NCBI GenBank assembly: GCA_022702705.1
Contig: CM040433.1
Location: forward strand, 17,182,682-17,246,681
Direction of reading: 5' to 3'
DNA length: 64,000 bases
Origin: Papilionanthe hookeriana x Papilionanthe teres
Taxonomy: Eukaryota > Streptophyta > Magnoliopsida > Asparagales > Orchidaceae
Positions 57,418 to 64,000 of this stretch are shown here, one piece after another. A model generated the notes under the pieces. That model saw only the letters and a program-made list of their open reading frames with translations, had not been told where the DNA came from and did no database searches. Numbering within the stretch: the stretch's first letter is position 1; each line of letters begins with the position of its first letter. The position numbers were made by a program, and so were the translations under genes.

Positions 57418-57425
57418 GTTCCTAC

Positions 57426-58264
57426 ACGGATCAAATTTCAAATCTATGCTAATTTAAAACATAATTTCAAAATCTCAATTTTATCCACAAAAATTAAAAT
57501 TGATTTTACGGAAGATATTTTAAAGTAATTACTCCGAACAAAATATTTTTGAGTTCTCTTCTAATTTATAAGGCTATAGATCGGTGGTTTACCGATAATG
57601 CTCTAATATTTTATTGAAGTTATCTACCAAGACAATATTTGTTTCTGGTCTCATTTGATAACTTACCAAATGATAATCACATGCATTTACTATGTATAAT
57701 TCTAGCATAATCAATTCAAATGATTGCAATTAAAAATCTGTCAAAAAAAATTTAATTTCTCGATTATCATATAGTTATATACCCATAAATTAATTTTATT
57801 TACCATATATGCTCTACAATTTCACTTATAGGTCCGATATTTAACACAATGTAATAATAGATGATTGAGCAAATCATTTAAATAAATTTTAGATAATTAA
57901 AAATGTGTATAATTTCCTTAACTGGATTAAAGCATTACATAAACAAAATACACAAGGATTCCTATAAATTCAGGTTTAGAAATAGTTAACAAGCATATTT
58001 AAATACAAAACACAACCTTCATAAGACAATCCAAGAAAATTTGCACAAAATAAAATACTAAGAAAGAAGAAATGAGGTTTTGGGCTCCTAGTTCACTTCT
58101 TTCCTCTAAAAATCTTTTTATTCAACCTCTTCCTACTAGATTTTCACACTCTAACATTCACACCCACACTCTCGCATACTAAGTCACTCCAACTATAATA
58201 CCTCCAAATTTACTTGCTTGTTCTCCATACATGTCTCCATAGTCCTCTAGGGGATAGAATCCTG
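57426..58264. other. AT-rich intergenic DNA
   Basis: No gene, RNA or transposon terminus recognised. Confidence 0.5.
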
Positions 58265-58308
58265 CTCTGAAAAAATTTGAAACTAACTCTGAAAAAATTT
58301 GAAACTAA
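58265..58308. repeat. perfect 22-bp tandem duplication beside unit D
   Basis: CTCTGAAAAAATTTGAAACT plus AA occurs twice without a mismatch, 11 bases from the end of unit D. Lack of divergence suggests a recent event. Confidence 0.9.
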
Positions 58309-58319
58309 ACTATATGGCC

Positions 58320-61300
58320 TGTTGAACTCACTTTTGTTGAGGTCTAGTATTTCTTTAAAAGAACCTAGGATCTAGACATAAGACTTTCTTGGTGACTATT
58401 TTAGAAGACTAGTGACGGAACCCTCCTCCCTTAGAAATTCAAAATGCTTTTTGCTTAACTTAGAGTTTCATATGCTTAAGGCTAACCTATAGCACTTAGT
58501 AGGATGAGGCTAAGCATAAGTAAGCTCAAGGGGAGTCTCCTATAAGATGATCAAGCCTTTGGTTAAACCCTGGGTAGTCTGGTCTTGGTTAAGTTAGCTC
58601 ACACACTCACTCCTACACTACACTTACACTCACTACCCAAACCCTAAACCAAACATCCTCATCTTGATCCCCTACTCTTTTGGAAACTCATGTGGTTGGT
58701 TTCCCAAGCTCGTAGCCATAGGCTAGGATTTAACTAGGACCAACACATGGAGGATTCAAAATGGGACTTTTCTTTGGTTCATGGCTCAAATGGGTTAATA
58801 TCATGATTGATATTCTCAATTGTCACTAAATTTTACCAAATTCCAACTTTGACTCTCTTAGCCCTGAAACTCCACCAAATTACCCCTACCCTTAAACCCC
58901 TTAATTTGACAAAAAATTCCAAAATTACCCAAATTACAAAATTCTCTCTAAAATTCATTCCAAAATGTTCCTCACCACTCAAATTTACCAACACACCCCA
59001 AATTTCCCAAAATTCCAAAAAAACCCCAAAGTTAGCCAAAATGACCAAAATACCCCTTATGACCCAAAAATTCCAAAAAAATTCAAAATCATTCCAAAAA
59101 ATCTCAAAATCAATTTGTAACCATCCTTGAGCCCAATTTGACCAAATTGAGTCAATTTGACCAATATCCCCAAATTTCCCCTAAAGGCCAAAAATACCCA
59201 AATCACCCCCAATGTCCACCCAATTGACCCCAATTATACCCAATTTCAATTCTAAACAAAAATTCATCATGTCAAATCTCAATATAAACCAAATCTAAGT
59301 CCAATTAAACCAATTTCCAAACCCAATTTCAAGCCTAAATCAAAAGCCCCAATTTTGACTATGTACCTAAATTACCCCAAATTGAACCTCATAGCCAATT
59401 CAATTTCCCAAATTTTAAATTCCAAACTCTTCCTAAAATTCCGACAAACCAAATTGATCAGCCAATTGACCAACATTTGAACTCAACTCTCACTCAAATC
59501 CAACTCAAGCCAAAATCCTCAATTTTGCCCTAAATTAGCCACATGCCTAAATTTCACCAAATTGAATGTCGTAACCCCAAAATTACTACCCAATTAGTGT
59601 TCAAAGATCTTCATGACATTCTCTTAAGACATTCCAAATATTAAATTGACCCTGACCCAACCTTAGCCTAACATAATCCAAGTCTAACCCACATCCCCCA
59701 AAATTAACCCCAAGCCAAATTTCACCTAATTGAACTCCCAAATTAATTCCAAATCACTCAAATACTCTTTAAAACTCTTCATGACAATTATGCCCATCAA
59801 ATTGATCAATTACTTGACCTAAAATCAAGCCAAAACTTAACCTAGCCCACGTTTGACCCAAATTTGAACCCAAGTCCCAAATGTGACCAAAACTTGCTAA
59901 ACCTAGTGGAGCCATGGAACAAGGGTCCCATGAATTAGGGTATTCATCCAATTTTTGGCTAAACTAAGAAGATCTCTTACCCAAAGCTATCACCACTCAG
60001 GTTAATCACCATTGAAGCCTGCTCACTGCCTCACCTGACCACCCTAACCTGAGCATCACCCTGGCCAGCCGGCTTAGTCGTTGAAGGAGCCAAAACTGAG
60101 AGCCACCCCACATCAAATCAAACCCAATTTGATCCATCTTGTGTGTCCAATCCCAATTGGCTAACTGCGCCGCTCAGCCTTCCACCTAAGCATCACAATA
60201 CACTTAAATTGAAGCCCTAAGCTCCACCCATTGGCTATGGCTATAAATGGACCTCCTTGAGACCAAAAGAGCATAGTGCACAAAACCTAGGTGAAACTCT
60301 ACCAAAATCTCGCCAGAGTTTCTCCAGACCTTCCTCAGTCAAGCCCACTGCCTCCCATCCATTTCTCCCACTATCCAGAACTAATTTTCTCATACAAGTT
60401 TCAACCGAAACTAAGACATATTTCACCACACCACCATACTGCACCAAATCCAATTTAACTTTGCCCACACCATCACAGAGCCAAATGAAGTTGATCCCCC
60501 ACAGAAGCCCCATCACAGAGCCCCTCAAACCTAGACTTCCATCAGGGCCCCCAAATCAGTCTGATTGAAGTCTTACCTAGACAATTAAACTTCCAGGAGG
60601 TTCGTCGGAGTCCTCTAAATCTTCTGCTAGCATCTAATTGAGGCCTCACCTCTCATACAAAGGTATTGAACTCTCCATTCAAACTAAGCTCGGTTTGGGC
60701 TTTCATGGCATTAGGCTTGATTCCATACTATATAAACCGTATAGATGTGTTTGTCTAGGCAAGATGAGTCTATATAAGCAAACCCAAAGTAATTTTGTTG
60801 AGTCTAGAGCGAGATCTTAAGATTTTGTTGTCGACGGCTTACGGATTAGGTTAGTTGAAGACGATGACTAGGAGCCGTCTGATCGCGCGTGTATGACTTG
60901 AATGGCTGAGATTGTGTCAGACGGAATCGAGGGACATAAAGTGTAGGTTGACTCAAAAGGCGGCGTCGAATGGGAGAGCATCGCGTGGTCTTTCGGAGCT
61001 GCCTAAGATCCAGTTGGCGCCGCACTGGATAAATAGATAAATAGGTATTTTCTGTATTTATATAATTCAACCATCTTTAAAAATTTATAACTTGGTGTAG
61101 AAAAATCATAAAAATAAAATAAAAATATCTTGTTGCTTAGTGAATAGAGGAAAATAATGTGGAAGTAAAAATGGATTTATTTTATTTATATTTATTTTTA
61201 AATTAATTGAATACAGTAAAAATTGTTTAAATCATAACTCGTCACAAAAATTTCATCATGACATGAGGTTTGGAGGGCATAGAGGTTCTATGGTTGGCAA

Positions 61301-64000
61301 TCTTCCCTGATTTTTACAAGGTCAGGGGGGATCTCTACCTAGAGATCCCTAATTTTCAAATTAATCACCTCTTTTTTAGTTTAAAAATTATAATAATTAA
61401 AATATAAATCAAAAAAATGTAATAATTATTTTGGTAGGTCCACTGTCATCAGAGGACCTAGGAAAAATATCAAACGAATTTAAATAGTTAAAAATGGCAC
61501 TAATAGTAATTAACTCATTAAAACCCTTTAAAATTAATTAAAATATAAATGAAAAAATCATAAAAATCATTCTACAATGTGAATAATGAATATAGAATTT
61601 GCCCACTAAAATGGATTTTTTAAGTAAAATGACATTTTTGAATTAAAATAATTATGATAACTAAAATATAAGTTATAAAATAATAATATTGGTTTTAGGA
61701 GCTCCTAGTGACCAGATGAACTTAAGAAAAATAAAATTAGAATTAAATAAATATTTCATTTTCAAGCTCATTTTGAATATTTAAATAATTAAAATCATTA
61801 AAAATAATAAAAATCACAAAAATATAAAAATCCAACAAAATGTCACATTTTGTTTTCCTCGTCACTTGGGAGCAATTAAAATAATTTTCTTAAATTTCTA
61901 AGTAAAGATATTAATTTTTAAAGGCTTAAAAATGAATCTCCTCTAATTTTACACTAAAATAATTTAAATAATTAAGATATAAATAAAAAAAATGAAATTT
62001 ATCTCTCCAGGTTCCTTAACTTTAGAGAGATCTAAGAAAATTATAAAAATCAATTTTTAACTTAAATAATATTTTATATTTAATTAATACGCAAAACCAA
62101 TAACTAATTATAATAATTAATAAAACTCAAAAAATCATGAAAATTGATCTAGGTGGTCCTTTAACCTAGGTGAACTTCCATAAATTGTCTTAAGAACAGA
62201 TGATTTGTTTTGGTTAAGTTATTGAATTAACTTTAAAAATCTCTATTTTCTGCATTTAAATAATTATAAAAATTATATAAATTAAGAAAAATTTCATTTT
62301 CTCCTATGATGTTTTAATTGACCCATAAATGAGGTAACATAAAAATTTCAAATTCATTTGAGTTAAATTTAATGAATTATGAAATGATAAGGCCTTTAGA
62401 GGTAAAATTGTAATTATGGAATTTAAGCCTTAATTAATCTTTAGGTCTAATCAAGGGTAAATAGGCAATTAATGATCTTAATCAACTCTTCAAGATGATC
62501 AAAACATAAGGGTTAAATGGTAGAAATCAATCTCACACATTTTCACATTAAGGGCATAATTGTAATCTCATAAATGATTAAAGAAATTTGGAAGATAATT
62601 ATATCAAAAGATACTAAGGTGAAGGGTTTAATCTTGAAAGATAACAATTCACTAATTTCGAACCCCTAATTAATAGTTTAATGACAATTCAATGTTTTGA
62701 TAAGGATTAAGATCACATAACTCAATATTCCTAAAATTACAAATTTACCCATTAAGTGTTAAGGGCTTAATAGTGAAATAAGCTTAATCCAGATTAAACT
62801 AATGAGGTTTATAAAAGGAAATATAATCAACTTTAAACATCTTTGAAGCACTACAAGTATAACTCTAAACTAATTAGCTAAAATTCTTAATAAATCAATT
62901 CGCCCTTAGAGGCCTTCACCCACATAATTCATAAGTAAAATGTCAAATGATGATTACCCCACTTAAAAGAATAAATAAAACATCAAGGTTCACTGAATAT
63001 AAGAGTACAATGTGGATGAATTATTTAGCGATATAATAAGTTCAAATGAACTCGAGATGGTTCAAAAGGGTTGTGAAATGTCTAGGGTGCTCCCCAGACC
63101 TTTTCATAAGTCTTCTGGATATCTAGGAGGGCAACTGGACTTATTATGCTTTACCAAAGAAAGGCATGCTCTACATGAACAAATAGGGACCCACCAAGTC
63201 GTGACATAGGATTTGGTAGACAAACCTTAAACCTGTATTTCTGGCTTTTCTTCCATGCAATTTTAATTCCCTTTATGCAAATACTAAACTTTCAGCTAGA
63301 GTGTGAGAAGAGGATCGGTATGCATTTACATTTTGTGTACTACAATTTCCTTTGTTCACTTTATTGCACTTTACTTTCAGTAATTTTTGCAAAACAAAAC
63401 TTGCATGTCAAAACAAAAATTAATTCACAAGAAGAAAAAATATAAGACAACTAAAAAAATAATCACAAACAAAATTAAACACAACAATTGCAACTAAATT
63501 AAAATGTCTCTTTGTATGATCGAGATTTCCTCGGATGAGACAACCTACGCATCTAATGAGAGTTTCCACGGTCTGGATTAAATTATTGGATTCATTTATT
63601 TGAATTTGGTAAATTCATCTGGATTAAGTGAATCCAAAGAAAATAATGGTTTCGGAATGAGGGAACCATGGGATCCTAACTTGAGTCACTATAATCAACT
63701 TAAATTCCCCCCCCCCAACAAGACATTTGGCATTAAGCTTGACATACTAGAAAATTTGAACTCTAAAGCTTATACTTCTCCAGTAACTTCATTTTGACGC
63801 TTATAAACTTAAACCTGCTGCAATGAGAAGCTTGACACAAACACCGTGGGCAGCATGATAAGGAAGCAAAGGGCTCTACAATAGCAAATCTTTCCTTAGA
63901 ATTAAAGAACAAGCCATAATATTTTGAGGTAGTTTGGCTAGTGCAAAATAAACCCTCAGTTTATCTCTTTAAGCTCTTACACCTCTTGTAATATAAGCCC
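58320..64000 (-). mobile_element. long unit D, inverted, running off the window
   Basis: On the minus strand this matches units A-C in order from their 3' end: terminal hairpin and TTCAACA (58320-58345), the G/T-rich segment (here C/A-rich on +, 58800-60200), the GC patch with GGCGCCGC (about 61015), the module array (61320-62200), and the region corresponding to A 7350-8400 at 63000-64000. The tail found after A and B is absent, as in C. About 0.7 kb of the 5' end should lie beyond the window. No coding region. Confidence 0.7.
61328..61349 (-). other. unit hairpin, copy D
   Basis: GGGATCTCT-ACCT-AGAGATCCC is a perfect 9-bp stem. It aligns in position with the differently sequenced hairpins of units B (19913-19931) and C (32732-32745). 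A second perfect stem, TAGGTCC...GGACCTA, lies in the next module (61435-61460). Confidence 0.6.

Noticed and set aside
58807..59130. 107-codon Thr/Pro/Lys-rich frame in unit D
   Set aside because: It arises from the AATTTCC-rich cryptic repeat; equivalent regions of other units are not open.
1..64000. tRNA or rRNA genes
   Set aside because: I looked for tRNA-like A/B boxes beyond the tRNA-complementary primer sites, and for rRNA-like conserved blocks, and saw none. A covariance-model scan would be decisive.

Overview
This window looks like nuclear DNA of a flowering plant. It is AT-rich, carries long (TA)n and (TC)n tracts, and holds exactly one gene that appears intact: a three-exon member of the plant-specific BTB/NPH3 family with plant-type splice sites. 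Almost everything else is nested, decaying LTR-retrotransposon DNA plus a few small DNA transposons. I cannot place the species. No rRNA, tRNA, CRISPR or prokaryotic signal was seen.

Layout. 1-6.0 kb: two Ty3/gypsy relics facing each other: W on + (LTR remnant with TATA box, then a broken gag) and V on - (N-terminal region, gag, pre-protease region). 6.6-25.35 kb: element Z on +, with two very long direct repeats (A, 6627-13643; B, 16305-25352) around a 2.66 kb core. The core has a tRNA-Asp-type primer binding site, an Athila-like gag relic and polypurine tracts, but no pol. B carries a 2.4 kb insertion (the 3' end of another Athila-like element). 25.35-43.4 kb: Athila-type material on - (3' LTR, env-like relic, integrase, RNase H, RT, protease, gag, primer binding site, truncated 5' LTR), split by a third long unit (C, 29144-35689).

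43.4-46.4 kb: the genic island. The NPH3 gene spans 44005-46098, with a truncated LTR ending about 610 bp upstream of its start codon and another retrotransposon starting 317 bp after its stop codon. 46416-51977: element M, a complete-ended but non-autonomous gypsy element on - with two ~1.05 kb LTRs, a near-perfect 5-bp target duplication, a gag relic, and three different minisatellite arrays where pol would be. 52-58 kb: AT-rich intergenic DNA with a hAT-like candidate, a small MITE candidate, a foldback, and a clear 183-bp palindromic MITE (57235-57417) with an 8-bp target duplication and G-box cores in both arms. 58320-64000: a fourth long unit (D) on -, running off the window.

The most unusual feature is the family of long units A-D (about 6.5-6.7 kb, non-coding). 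In Z each unit is followed by the same 354-355 bp Athila-type LTR tail, so the pair behaves like ~7 kb LTRs on a pol-less core. Units C and D stop at the very base where that tail begins in A and B. This suggests a chimeric giant-LTR, LARD-like non-autonomous family, or a solo LTR that inserted into an Athila LTR and was copied to both ends. Boundaries of old repeats are by eye and approximate unless stated.
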